Assembly: GCA_024233305.1 (NCBI GenBank)
Contig: JACKPV010000023.1
Coordinates: forward strand, 496,001 to 560,000
Origin: Verrucomicrobiales bacterium
GTDB taxonomy: Bacteria > Verrucomicrobiota > Verrucomicrobiia > Limisphaerales > J093
Direction of reading: 5' to 3'
DNA length: 64,000 bases
The translations under genes and the position numbers were made by a program. The number at the start of each line of letters is the position of its first letter. Positions within the stretch are counted from its first letter, which is position 1. Positions 15,537-24,572 of this stretch are shown one piece after another. The notes under the pieces were generated by a model, which ran no database searches, was not told the origin of the DNA, and was given only the letters and a program-made list of their open reading frames with translations.

Positions 15537-18500
15537 CTAGTTCGACGTCACCGAGACGTCGTCCAGGAACCAGCCTTCGAGCAGATTGAAGGCGTCGGTC
15601 TCGATGAAGAACTCGATCTTGACCTTCTGGCCGACGGCGGCCCCGACGAGGCGCACCTCCCGCTCCTGCCAGCCGCCGGAGCTGCCGGTACCGAGGTAGA
15701 TTTCCGTCTGGAGCGGCGCCAGGGTGGTGGCGTCCAGCACGTTGATCGTCGCCTTGTGGATCTGGAACTCCGGCTCGATCCCGTCGATGAAGTCGATGTT
15801 GAGCCACTCGGCGAAGCGCAAGGTGGCCGAACCCACTCCGGTGAGATCGATGTCCGGCGTGCGCAGCCAGGCCAGCGTGTTGGCGCCGAGATTGGCGCTC
15901 AGGCCGGTGGCGTAGACGTTCACCGGACTGAAGGCGGTCCCCGGTCCGGTGGTCGGCACGCCCCGTTGCCAGTTGTCCTGCGAACCGCCGTGGGTCCAGC
16001 CGGGCTGTTCGGTCTCGAAGTCATCCGAGAACAGCGGCGGCGGCGGCACCGCGGCCAGCCGGAAGAAGGCGGTGTCGCCGGTCACCGGAACCTGGGCCAG
16101 GAAGTTGCCCTGGCCCTGATCGACGAGGGTGACGTCCTCGACCGCCCATTCCGCATCCTCGAGCGCTCCCTTGCTCTCGATCTGGGTGGGACGGTTGCTG
16201 AACGGCGAGTAGAAACTCAGCTCCACCACGCCGCCAACGCTGCTGATGGACTTGATGTGCAGGGGTTCGAACTCCTCGTTCAGCGGCTTGCCCTGGGTGC
16301 CGTTGATGTAAATCCCCAAGATCTCGCCGGGACTCAGCGCCCGCTGCCAGATGCCCAGATCATCGATGCTGCCGAGGTAAGGGCGGTTGATGGATCCGGG
16401 AGGGGCCTGGTAATTGCCGATCACCAGGGGCTTGGTGCTCAGTTCACCGATGGCCGCCGGGGCGATCGGGTCGCTGAAGGGCTCGCCGTTCTTGTACCAT
16501 TGCAGCGTGCCATTGCGATAGACGTAGGCGAAGTGCGCCCACGTGTCGAACTCCCAACCGGCGGGTTTGAAGTAGGCGGTCTTGCCGATGCCATACGTGC
16601 GGAGTTCCCCGTTGGGCAGGAGCACGAAATCGAAGTTCGTGTCCTTCCGGATCACGCGATCGTGGTTTGCCGAGGACATCCCGTAAGGATTCAGCCACAC
16701 CGACACGGTCAGTTCGGTGGTCATGTTCAACAGGGCGTCGTGCGCGACCTCGATGTAGTCATCGACGCCGTCGAAACGGATGGCGCCGCCAATCGGTCCG
16801 GTTTCCCAGGCGGTGTCATCCATGTCCTTCAACGTCCCGTCCAGGTGGTTGCCGCTGCCGTCGGCCAGCAGCGTGCCCGAGCCTTCGTCGAAGCTGTAGT
16901 AGGCCACGAGTCCGCTGGTGATGGCATCCAGCGCCTCGACGACCAGGGTGGCGGCTTCGCTTTCGACGCTGCCTTCGCTGTTGGTCACCTGGACCGTGTA
17001 ATCGCCCGCGCTTCCGGGTTGCAGCCGGCTCACCACGAGCTTGCTGCCGGTGGCGCCGTCGATGGCCACCCCGTCCTTCAACCATTGGTAGGTCAAGGGG
17101 CGTTTCCCGGTGGCGGCGACCTCGAACACGGCCGTCGTGCCTTCGATGCGCTTCTGCGATGCCGGTTGGCGTGCGACCACCGGCGCGCCGGTGACGTCCT
17201 GGCCGGCGAGTTCGAGGATTTCGGCTTCGGAAAGCGGGCGTTTCCAGATGCCGACCTCGTCCAACTGGCCGTCGAAGGCGCTGGTCACAATGCCCGCGGT
17301 GAACGCATCGTCGTAGGCGCCCACGGCGAGCGGCAGATCATCGGGGACGCCGAGGGTGCCCGCCGCCGGATCGCCGAGCCGGAAGCCGTTCAAGTAGAAG
17401 GAAACGGTGCCGTTCCGGTACAGGACCGCCCAGTGCTGCCATTCGTCCAGCAGCACACTGCCCTGGGCGGCGTTGACCTCGAATCCCTTCCGTGGCACCG
17501 CGCCGTTGTCGGCGCCGGGCGCGCTCCGGGCAACGATCGTTTCGAGCACCGAACCCGGGTCGCGGATCACGCGAATGCCGAAGTGATCGCCCTTCCGCAG
17601 GACGTAGGTGGCGCTGCGCGTATAGGAACCCGGACTGGTGTCCACGAATCCCCAGCTGGCCGGCTTCATCCAGAAGCAGAACGTCGCTTCGTTCGTGACC
17701 TCGTCGAGGGAGGCGCTGTCCTGAACGCCGGCGACGCTGCCGACGTTGTTCAGGTCGTCGAGATCGTAGTTGAGGCTTCCGTTCACCCGGCCCGGAACCC
17801 AGTGCGATGTGGTGTTCAGGAACCCACCGAGCTGGCCGTTGTTCCCGTTCCCCGAAGCATCCGCGGCGGTCAGGCCGGAGGTTTCGTCGAATGGCAGGTA
17901 GAGCACCCGTGCCGTCTGGAGTCCCGCGACCGCTTGTACGGTGAGGGTGGCGGTTTCGCTTGTGGCGCTGCCTTCGGCATTGCTGACGACTACCGAATAG
18001 TCCCCGGCATCCGCCGGGCTGGCGTATTCGATCACCAGCGTGTCGGTGGTTTCCGTCCGCAACGGTTCGGCTCCCTTGTACCAGAGGTAGCTCAGCGGGT
18101 CCGCCCCGGTGGCGCTCACGGCGAACCGGGCGGTGCCGCCTTCATAGATGTTCATGGAAACCGGCTGTCCTTCGATGGTCGGCCCGCCGATGCGTCCCGC
18201 GGCCTGGAGGATTTCCTCCTCGGTGAGCGCGCGGTTCCAGAACGCGACCTGGTCCATGACGCCGTTGAAGGTCCGGGTGCCGTCATCGCCGCCGATGACG
18301 AGCGCCAGGTCCGTGGTGTCAATGGGCGCGGCCACGGCCAGGGAACCTTTGAGTTCCCCGTTGAGATAGACCCGTGCCTCGGCGCCATCGAAGACGCCGG
18401 TGATGTGATACCAGGTGTCGGCGGCGAGGCCTTCGCCCAGGGGCACGGTCGAGTTGGCGCCCCCTTTCTTCAGCAGGAGATTCATGCCGCCACTCGCGAC

Positions 18501-18923
18501 GCCTTGGAGCAGGAAGTAGGAGTTGCCCTTTTCGAGCAGGCCCACGCCGGAACCTCCCGCTGCCAGTGCGGCGTTCGACTTGAACCAGGCCGCCACACTG
18601 AAGGCATCGACCAGTCCCGAGCCGATGGTGGGCGAATCCAGGACGACCAGCCGGTTGGCCGCCGAGCCGGTGAAGGCCAGTCCTCCCCCGAAGCGGCCTT
18701 CGACCCACTGCGAGTCGTCGACGTAGTTGTCCAGGGTGCCGTCATTGCCGTTGCCCGAGCTGTCGTGGGCGGTCGGTCCGCTGCCCTCCTCGAAATCCCA
18801 GCGGGCCATGAGGCCGTCCGTGGGGAGGTCCTGGGCCAGGAGGCCGGGCGCCAGGCCAAGGAGACAACCGAGGAGCACACCGCCACTGCGGCGGCGTCCG
18901 ATGGAGACAGGTTTGATCTTCAT
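15537..18923 (-). CDS. Large secreted LamG/Ig-domain protein
   Basis: The 1128-residue protein has a signal peptide (about 1-30) followed by three concanavalin A-like LamG domains, each opening with a phrase such as LMARWDFEEGSGPTAHDSSG, VLYLPFDETSGLTAADASG or LVAYYSFDEGSGTLLADGSG (near residues 38, 340 and 670). Two Ig-like domains separate them, each with PLSYLWYKGAEPL or PLTYQWLKDGVAI and DAGDYSVVVSNAEGSA or SAGDYTVQVTNSEGSV. A C-terminal region (about 960-1128) resembles a further jelly-roll domain ending DGWFLDDVSVTSN-like. Such Verrucomicrobia proteins are exported and probably bind glycans or other cell-surface ligands. No catalytic motif was seen. It follows the pseudopilin gene by 27 bp and likely shares its transcript. 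Confidence 0.85.
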   Translation of the reverse strand: MKIKPVSIGRRRSGGVLLGCLLGLAPGLLAQDLPTDGLMARWDFEEGSGPTAHDSSGNGNDGTLDNYVDDSQWVEGRFGGGLAFTGSAANRLVVLDSPTIGSGLVDAFSVAAWFKSNAALAAGGSGVGLLEKGNSYFLLQGVASGGMNLLLKKGGANSTVPLGEGLAADTWYHITGVFDGAEARVYLNGELKGSLAVAAPIDTTDLALVIGGDDGTRTFNGVMDQVAFWNRALTEEEILQAAGRIGGPTIEGQPVSMNIYEGGTARFAVSATGADPLSYLWYKGAEPLRTETTDTLVIEYASPADAGDYSVVVSNAEGSATSETATLTVQAVAGLQTARVLYLPFDETSGLTAADASGNGNNGQLGGFLNTTSHWVPGRVNGSLNYDLDDLNNVGSVAGVQDSASLDEVTNEATFCFWMKPASWGFVDTSPGSYTRSATYVLRKGDHFGIRVIRDPGSVLETIVARSAPGADNGAVPRKGFEVNAAQGSVLLDEWQHWAVLYRNGTVSFYLNGFRLGDPAAGTLGVPDDLPLAVGAYDDAFTAGIVTSAFDGQLDEVGIWKRPLSEAEILELAGQDVTGAPVVARQPASQKRIEGTTAVFEVAATGKRPLTYQWLKDGVAIDGATGSKLVVSRLQPGSAGDYTVQVTNSEGSVESEAATLVVEALDAITSGLVAYYSFDEGSGTLLADGSGNHLDGTLKDMDDTAWETGPIGGAIRFDGVDDYIEVAHDALLNMTTELTVSVWLNPYGMSSANHDRVIRKDTNFDFVLLPNGELRTYGIGKTAYFKPAGWEFDTWAHFAYVYRNGTLQWYKNGEPFSDPIAPAAIGELSTKPLVIGNYQAPPGSINRPYLGSIDDLGIWQRALSPGEILGIYINGTQGKPLNEEFEPLHIKSISSVGGVVELSFYSPFSNRPTQIESKGALEDAEWAVEDVTLVDQGQGNFLAQVPVTGDTAFFRLAAVPPPPLFSDDFETEQPGWTHGGSQDNWQRGVPTTGPGTAFSPVNVYATGLSANLGANTLAWLRTPDIDLTGVGSATLRFAEWLNIDFIDGIEPEFQIHKATINVLDATTLAPLQTEIYLGTGSSGGWQEREVRLVGAAVGQKVKIEFFIETDAFNLLEGWFLDDVSVTSN

Positions 18924-18950
18924 TGTTTGCTGGGTCGTTTCAGTTTCGGA

Positions 18951-19712
18951 CTACTCATCACCGTCGAAATAGATCTGGGTCGAGCCCTGGATCATCTTGG
19001 GATGGTCCAGAAAGCGGGCGGCGTTGATCCAGGCGACATGGCCGTCGAGATAGGTGTGGTTGGCGCCCTCGGGTTGATCGCCCTGCGGCCGGTAGTGGTT
19101 GACGCCGCGCATCAACGGGTCGGGGTCGCCGGGACGGCCCCATTCGCCGCTCAGCTTCCGGTTCAGGTCCACCATGATCACCTTGTAAAAGGGGCGCTCC
19201 GTGTTCTTCTGGGCGAAGATCGGCTGGAACGTGGCCGCCCGCCGCAGGACGGGATCGTCGTTGTAATCCGGTTCGCCCGCGAAGTAGCAGTAGCCCATCA
19301 CCGCCGCGTCCGAGTCGGGCCATTTCCAGAAATCATCCCGGTTCCACTTGATGTTCGAGGGACAGTAGAACTGCACGCGTCCCACGCTGTAATTGCTGTG
19401 GATCAGGTTGCGGAACGCCAGGTCCACCCAGTAGGGCGGGTTCTGACCCGCCCGCGGGAAACGAGCGTCGAAATCGTCCGCATACATCGTCAGGGAAAGC
19501 CCCCATTGCTTGAGGTTGTTGAGGCAGGTGATGCGCTTCGCCCGCTCCTTGGCCTTGCTCAGCGCGGGCAGCAACATGCCGGCCAGGATCGCGATGATGG
19601 CGATGACGACCAGGAGTTCGATCAGCGTAAATGCCGGGATACGACGATGCGCCCTCTTCATCCGTTGCCACGCGACACCGGTGGCCCGTCGAGACATCGT
19701 GATTCGTGGCAT
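18951..19712 (-). CDS. Type II secretion-like pseudopilin (DUF1559-type)
   Basis: The product has a type III-signal prepilin motif, FTLIELLVVIAIIAILAGMLLPALS, that is cut here into segments: FTLIELLVVIAI then AILAGMLLPALSKAKERAK. The predicted cleavage is before Phe. Next comes NLKQWGLSLTMYADDFDARFP, and a C-terminal half ending NHTYLDGHVAWINAARF, the H-x-DGHV pattern usual in Verrucomicrobia and Planctomycetes pseudopilins. The start is uncertain: ATGs occur at 19712, 19697 and 19661 (MKRAHRRIP); I list 19712. These proteins are abundant paralogues in these phyla and are thought to form pseudopili for export; the one at 50886 is a second copy type. It is followed closely by the LamG/Ig gene. 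Confidence 0.88.
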   Translation of the reverse strand: MPRITMSRRATGVAWQRMKRAHRRIPAFTLIELLVVIAIIAILAGMLLPALSKAKERAKRITCLNNLKQWGLSLTMYADDFDARFPRAGQNPPYWVDLAFRNLIHSNYSVGRVQFYCPSNIKWNRDDFWKWPDSDAAVMGYCYFAGEPDYNDDPVLRRAATFQPIFAQKNTERPFYKVIMVDLNRKLSGEWGRPGDPDPLMRGVNHYRPQGDQPEGANHTYLDGHVAWINAARFLDHPKMIQGSTQIYFDGDE

Positions 19713-19888
19713 TTCGTTGGCATTGAAGGCAGGATCACCCGCGGAAGTCAATCCTGCCAAACCACGCCCGGCCGTTCTGCCCCACGACCCAGCGTGAGGC
19801 ATCCGCGAGGGAGGCGGACCGCAGGCGGTGAGCTGCCGGGCGGTCCGGTTTCCCGTCCGTCGGCGGGGCCGGGCGCTTGGGTGGATTC

Positions 19889-21904
19889 CTATTCCGAGAG
19901 GTCCGGGCTGACTTCAAATGTGTCCGCCGCCAGGTCGATGGTGACCCGCGTGCCGTCGGCATAGGCGAACTCCTGGCGGCGGTGGGTGGCGTCGAGGAAG
20001 CGGTGATCGGTCATCTCAAGCAGGCCGACCCGCCGATGCAGGGCCGCCATCTGTCGCACCCGGCGGAGTTCCTCCTCGTCGGGGTTGAGGGAGAGGTATG
20101 GCAGGCCGGCGTTGCCGAGACCGTGGAGGAAGCCCAGGTCGTTTTCGGGAATGCCCCAGGCGCCCTTTCCGAGTGACCACGGGATGAGCAGGGCGTCGTG
20201 GTACACCAGGTTGAACAGCGGGACCGGGATGCCCATCGCGGGTCCATGGCCGGGATTCGGACGCAGCGCGTAAGGCCCGTGATGCACCAGATCGAGGTGG
20301 GGGATGGACCAGTCGCTCGGTTCCTCGGAGCTGACCACGCCGCCCCAGGACCGGACGGAGTCGAGGCTTTCGGCGCGGTAACGCAAGCACTCCGTGCGGG
20401 TCACCGGATGTTCCGGGGCGTAACATTCGTCCGGCGGCACAACGGAGAACACGTCCAGGTAGGCGCCGCGCAGGGGAATTTCGTGGTCGCGCAGGGCCCG
20501 TTGATTCCGACGCACGTACCCGGGGGCGAGACGGGAGCAGAGGATCGACTGGCGGCCGCCGTACCAGGTGCTTCCCGTCGGCCGATGGCCGGCTGCATCG
20601 AGCAGGGTGTGACGGGGATCGTAGGAGGCGGCATCGAGGTAGAAGTCCCGGTATTGATCATGGATGGCGAAGACGAAACTGAGCCGTTCGCAGACCTCGC
20701 CGAAGTGCTTCATGCCCTCCCAGCCACCGGCCTCGGGACAGGGCGGCAGGACGTCCGGATGCAGGTTGTCGTAGCCGCGGGCGCCCCAGCCGTCGAGATG
20801 GACATAGGCCTGAGTGATGCCTCGGGCGGCGAGTTGTTCGAGTTGGCTGGCGCGGTCGGCGAAGGTGACGAGTTGGTGGTTCGCGGCAGGGTCGTCCTGG
20901 TGGAAGTAGGACGATTCCGGCTGGATGTGGTAGAGGATGCTGGTGTGAATGACCGGCGAACCGACAAGCCGGCCCACGCGCGGGTTGCGGGCGATCTTGG
21001 TCGTCAAGGAAACGAAATCCCCGCGGTCGATCACGTGCTGCCGATAGCGCTTGGCCAGCGTGACGTGGTTGCCTTGGTCGAAGAAGCAGAAGCGGGCGCG
21101 CCGCGGGCAGGCCCAGCGGCCGAGCGAATTCACCCAGCGCAGCGCGGTCCGCGTCGGGCCACCGGCCGGATGCTCGAAACGGCAACCCCCATCTGCCGGG
21201 GTTTCCAGGATGGTCAGGACGGCGGCCTCCTCCTGCTGATGGCCCCACCAGGGCATGTAGAGGCCGCGTCCGAAACTGAGGGTGTCATAAAGCCACGCCT
21301 TCTCCGGCCAGTCCTTTGGCAACAGCATGCCCTGCATGAAGGGCACGACGGTCGTGTCGAAACTGCCCGGTTCCCACGGCCCCGGCCAGGAGAGTTCGCG
21401 GATCCGGGTTTCCCCGTCCGAGGCGAGGGTTTCGATCACGAGGTCCTCGTCCGGACCATCGAGCGTCACCAGGATTTGCAGCTCGAGGTCCAGCGGGGTG
21501 GCGCCGCCGGGATAGTCGCCGAGCGTGATCTTGAAACCCGAGGTGTAGCCCGTGGCATAGGGTTCGGCGGCGCGTCGTCCGGCGGCGGCGAGCGTCAGGG
21601 CTTGCGGCTTGCCGGTGGTGGTGACCGCCAGATCGCCGGGGGCCGAGGGTTCCGCGAGCCAGGCACGATTCGGTGTCTTGACGGCCAGACGGAGCGTCCC
21701 CGGATCCACGGTCACGCTGACTCGTTGGCCGGCGATGGTCCACTCGTCGTCGGTGAGGCGGGCGGCGGGACCGCCGGAATCGGTGGCCGCCGGTCGGGCG
21801 AAAGTGAGGAACGAAAAGAGGGCGGCGAGAAGGGTGGCCAGGACGCGGGGCGGGTGGATCGCCGAGGGACGGGCAGAGGCGCGCGGACGTGGGTTCGAGA
21901 GCAC
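19889..21904 (-). CDS. Putative secreted glycosidase, DUF5696/GH101-like barrel
   Basis: A 671-residue protein starting at GTG (21904) with a hydrophobic N-terminal segment VLATLLAALFSFLTFA. Residues about 50-260 form a beta-rich region (ISVTVDPGTLRLAV-like), and residues about 280-600 look like a TIM barrel with YVHLDGWGARGYDNLHPDVLPPC, FAIHDQYRDFYLDAASYDP, LRGAYLDVFSVVPPDECY and GVVSSEEPSDWSIPHLDLVHHG. The aspartate in LDVFS and the glutamates in SSEEPSD are candidate catalytic residues. The arrangement resembles DUF5696 and endo-alpha-N-acetylgalactosaminidase-like enzymes, but I cannot assign a substrate. The gene stands alone, not linked to the neighbouring pseudopilin by obvious coupling. 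Confidence 0.6.
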   Translation of the reverse strand: MLSNPRPRASARPSAIHPPRVLATLLAALFSFLTFARPAATDSGGPAARLTDDEWTIAGQRVSVTVDPGTLRLAVKTPNRAWLAEPSAPGDLAVTTTGKPQALTLAAAGRRAAEPYATGYTSGFKITLGDYPGGATPLDLELQILVTLDGPDEDLVIETLASDGETRIRELSWPGPWEPGSFDTTVVPFMQGMLLPKDWPEKAWLYDTLSFGRGLYMPWWGHQQEEAAVLTILETPADGGCRFEHPAGGPTRTALRWVNSLGRWACPRRARFCFFDQGNHVTLAKRYRQHVIDRGDFVSLTTKIARNPRVGRLVGSPVIHTSILYHIQPESSYFHQDDPAANHQLVTFADRASQLEQLAARGITQAYVHLDGWGARGYDNLHPDVLPPCPEAGGWEGMKHFGEVCERLSFVFAIHDQYRDFYLDAASYDPRHTLLDAAGHRPTGSTWYGGRQSILCSRLAPGYVRRNQRALRDHEIPLRGAYLDVFSVVPPDECYAPEHPVTRTECLRYRAESLDSVRSWGGVVSSEEPSDWSIPHLDLVHHGPYALRPNPGHGPAMGIPVPLFNLVYHDALLIPWSLGKGAWGIPENDLGFLHGLGNAGLPYLSLNPDEEELRRVRQMAALHRRVGLLEMTDHRFLDATHRRQEFAYADGTRVTIDLAADTFEVSPDLSE

Positions 21905-22033
21905 GCCGAAGTCTTGGATCCGCGGGGAACGGCGTCAAGCGCCGGACCGGTTCCGTTTCCCCGCCGCCAGCGCCCTGCGGACCGGGACGGACGCCGCCTC
22001 ATGCCGGTTCGTGCCGGTCGCAGGAGCGCGGGT

Positions 22034-23038
22034 TCAGGTGGCGCGCGGGTTGAAGCGGGAGGCGTCGCGGAGGTCTTGCCACAGCCGGCGTTCCTCGTCC
22101 GAGACCGTACGGGGAACCTGCACCTGGAGGACGACATAAAGGTCGCCGGGCGGCCCGCCGCCGGACGGCAAACCGCGGCCGCGCACCCGCAGTTGCTGGC
22201 CGTTGACGGTGCCGGGAGGGATGCGCACCGATACCGGCCGGTCCAGGGTGGGCACGCTGATCGTGGTCCCCAGCACGGCCTCCCAGGGCGCGAGGTCCAT
22301 TTCGTGGAAGAGGTCGGCGCCGCGCACGCGGAAGTCGGGGTGGGCGGCGAGCCGGACCCGCAGGTACAGATCGCCGGGCGCGCCGCCCCCCAGGCCTTCG
22401 CCGCCCTTGCCGCTGACCCGGATGTTCTGTCCTTCCTGCACGCCGGACGGAATGCGCACCTTGAAGGAATGGGTTTCGGATTGCCCGGTACGCGGGTCCT
22501 GCCGGCGCAGGGAGATCTCGCGGATCGAGCCGTGGAGGACCTCGTCGAGGGTGACGAGGATGTCGCCCTCGACGTCGGTCCCCTTGCGGGCTGTGGCCGC
22601 CCGTCCGAAACCCCTGCCGGCATCCGGTCCGGCCGCGGCCCTTCCGAAGAGGTCCTCGATTCCGCTGAACCGCGCGCCGCCGCCGAAGAACTGCTCGAAG
22701 AAATCGCTGAAGCCCGTGCCGCCGAAATGAAACTCCTCGGCCGTCCCGCCGGATGAACGGGCCCCGCGGGCGCGTTCCCAGCCGGGCGGCGGTTCGAAGC
22801 CCGCGCCTCGTTTCCAGTTGGCGCCGAGGGTGTCGTACTTCTTGCGCTTGGCCGGATCGCCCAGCACCTCGTAAGCCTCGTTGATGGCCTTGAACTGCTC
22901 CTCGGCGTCGCGTTTGTCCGGGGCGACGTCCGGGTGGTATTTCCGCGCCAGTTTGCGGAACGCCTGCTTGATGGCGTCGTCCGAAGCGTCTCGGGGAACC
23001 CCCAGGGTGGCGTAGTAATCCTTGAACTCAACCGGCAT
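22034..23038 (-). CDS. DnaJ/CbpA-type co-chaperone
   Basis: A 334-residue type II Hsp40. The J domain occupies residues about 6-70 (DYYATLGVPRDASDDAIKQ, then the HPD motif in ARKYHPDVAPDKR). A Gly/Phe-rich linker follows (FGGTGFSDFFEQFFGGG), and two C-terminal substrate-binding beta domains with GDILVTLDEVLHG, VRIPSGVQEGQNIRVSGKG and VRIPPGTVNGQQLRVRGRG. There is no zinc finger, so CbpA-like rather than DnaJ proper. It stimulates DnaK ATPase and helps fold proteins in the cytoplasm. The frame is open upstream to 23212, but the ATG at 23038 matches the family start. The upstream region is filled by repeats at 23172-23560. Confidence 0.92.
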   Translation of the reverse strand: MPVEFKDYYATLGVPRDASDDAIKQAFRKLARKYHPDVAPDKRDAEEQFKAINEAYEVLGDPAKRKKYDTLGANWKRGAGFEPPPGWERARGARSSGGTAEEFHFGGTGFSDFFEQFFGGGARFSGIEDLFGRAAAGPDAGRGFGRAATARKGTDVEGDILVTLDEVLHGSIREISLRRQDPRTGQSETHSFKVRIPSGVQEGQNIRVSGKGGEGLGGGAPGDLYLRVRLAAHPDFRVRGADLFHEMDLAPWEAVLGTTISVPTLDRPVSVRIPPGTVNGQQLRVRGRGLPSGGGPPGDLYVVLQVQVPRTVSDEERRLWQDLRDASRFNPRAT

Positions 23039-23171
23039 GGGGGAATGGTTTACTCCCGCCACGGGCGCTTGTCCAATGGCGGGTGAAGAACCGGCCAACC
23101 CGCGTTTCCCGGTTGCCGGGCCATGCCCGGTGGTTGCCATCGCTGCGGTGGCGGCGGTGCCTCCGCTGAAT

Positions 23172-23351
23172 CGATTCAACACACTGTAGCCGCCGACGTG
23201 TAGTCGGCGCATGATTCAGCGGGGATACGTCCCTTTGCCGCTCGGCGCGATGATTCACTACAACGTGACCGCCAGTCGGAATCGGCGGGGCCGCGTACGC
23301 CCTTGGATTCCAGCGCCGACTACACGTCGGCGGCTACCGCGGGTTGAATCG
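23172..23351. repeat. Dispersed palindromic repeat A, copy 1
   Basis: About 180 bp bounded by extended inverted arms: CGATTCAAC...TAGCCGCCGACG on the left and CGTCGGCGGCTA...GTTGAATCG on the right, with an inner GTGTAGTCGGCG hairpin. The same element occurs at 41619-41797 with most of its interior conserved. In both places its right arm ends six bases before a copy of repeat B. It fills the 5' flank of the chaperone gene; no coding content was recognised. Confidence 0.8.
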
Positions 23352-23357
23352 CTACGG

Positions 23358-23560
23358 CTCAGCCGTATCGATTCAGTCAATGGACCACGGATGGGCACGG
23401 ATGCCACGGATGGGGCGCGGCGCTGCCGCCTTGGCGGAGAGGGCGAGAAGCCTCACTAAATGGTGAGTCCGAAACCGGGGCGAGCGATTCTGGTTTCCCT
23501 GAATATCAGTGCCCATCCGAGCCCATCCGTGGTGAATCCAACTGCATGGCCACGGCTCAG
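23358..23560 (-). mobile_element. MITE-like repeat B, copy 1
   Basis: Exactly 203 bp including boundary CTGAG direct repeats (read on the minus strand). The core begins and ends with CCGTNNCNATNCAG inverted ends. It contains conserved hairpins CTCACTAAATGGTGAG and CCGCCTTGGCGG. The TGA of the boundary repeat (23557-23559) is the stop codon of the dienelactone hydrolase gene. Other copies: 37747-37949, 41804-42006 and a shortened one at 43626-43797. No transposase is encoded; short open frames inside are incidental. Confidence 0.8.
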
Positions 23561-24396
23561 AGTTGGCCGAGGATCGCTTTCCAGCGCTGCCACGCCTCCG
23601 CGCGGGCCCGGCGATTGGCGTCGGCGGCGTCCGGGGCTTCTCCCGCCCGCATGAACCCGTGTCCGGCGCCTTCGTAGAGGACCGGTTCGTAGGTTTTGCC
23701 GGCGGCCTGCATGAGTGCTTTCGATTTCGGGATCGTGGCATTCACCCGCGCGTCGTTGCCCCCGTAAAAGCCGTGGACCGGCACGTTGATCCGGGCGATG
23801 TCCGCCGGGTCCTCGGGGCCCGAACCGTAGAACGGAAAAGCAGCGAGGATCTTCCGGTTGTTCGTGGCGAACCGGAAGGTCTGGGTGCCGCCCCAGCAAA
23901 ACCCGCCCACGACCACCTTGCCGTTGCAGGCCGGCAGGGCGGCCACGTAATCCACCACGGCGTTGAGGTCGGCCGTGATCTGGTCGGGTGGCAGGGTCGA
24001 GATGGTACGGCGTACGGCATCGTTGCCGGCCAGTTCGTCCGTGCCGCCGCCGTTCGGCCCCATGCCCGAAAGCAGGTCCGGAGCGATGGCGATGTAGCCG
24101 GCCTCGGCCAGTTGGTCGGTCACCCCGCGGGCCCATTCGGTGAGCCCGAAAATCTCGTGGATGACCACCACCGCGGTGGCCTTGCCGCTGACTTCGGGAT
24201 AGGCGAGGAAGCAGTTCACCGCGCGGTCGTCATGTTGCACGGTGACCCACTCGAGGTGGCGCGGTGTGTCTTCCAGCCGTTGGCGGGCCCAATCCTGGGC
24301 ATGCGCCGCCGGGGCAAGCAGCGTCCCGAGCAGGGCGGTCAGGGCGGTGGAGCGGGCGAGCTGTGCCGGACTCTTAGTATTTCTCATTGTAAGCAT
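23557..24396 (-). CDS. Dienelactone hydrolase-family protein, exported
   Basis: From the ATG at 24396 (MLTMRNTKS) the product has 279 residues with a signal peptide ending near APAAHAQ. It is an alpha/beta hydrolase of the dienelactone hydrolase family: VVVIHEIFGLTEWARGV near residue 75, the nucleophile motif GGFCWGG with Cys near residue 170, the aspartate in FYGGNDARV and the histidine in GAGHGFMR complete the Cys-Asp-His triad. Family members cleave dienelactones or other esters; the export signal suggests a periplasmic substrate. The last codon and TGA stop coincide with the boundary of MITE-like element copy 1. An alternative ATG lies at 24387. Confidence 0.88.
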   Translation of the reverse strand: MLTMRNTKSPAQLARSTALTALLGTLLAPAAHAQDWARQRLEDTPRHLEWVTVQHDDRAVNCFLAYPEVSGKATAVVVIHEIFGLTEWARGVTDQLAEAGYIAIAPDLLSGMGPNGGGTDELAGNDAVRRTISTLPPDQITADLNAVVDYVAALPACNGKVVVGGFCWGGTQTFRFATNNRKILAAFPFYGSGPEDPADIARINVPVHGFYGGNDARVNATIPKSKALMQAAGKTYEPVLYEGAGHGFMRAGEAPDAADANRRARAEAWQRWKAILGQL

Positions 24397-24572
24397 GGTG
24401 ATTGCTGAAACCTCATACACGGACAGCGGGAGCGTGTCAAAGGGCAGTGGAGGATTGCGGCCGGACATGAAACCGGTACCGTCGGGACAGGAACCGCTCC
24501 GGTCACGCCGTGTCCGCCCGCTGTCGCCGGGGATTTCGGGCGCGGTTGCCGTCGGGGAAAGGGCGCCGAATC

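Noticed and set aside
15168..19964. Plus-strand open frame of 1598 codons
   Set aside because: It is antisense to the LamG/Ig, pseudopilin and O-antigen-ligase-like genes, and its translation has no family features; high GC produces long shadow frames.
23460..23654. Small frame MVSPKPGRAILVSLNISAH, repeated at 41701-41904
   Set aside because: It recurs because it lies in repeat B; no ribosome-binding site and no conservation beyond the repeat.
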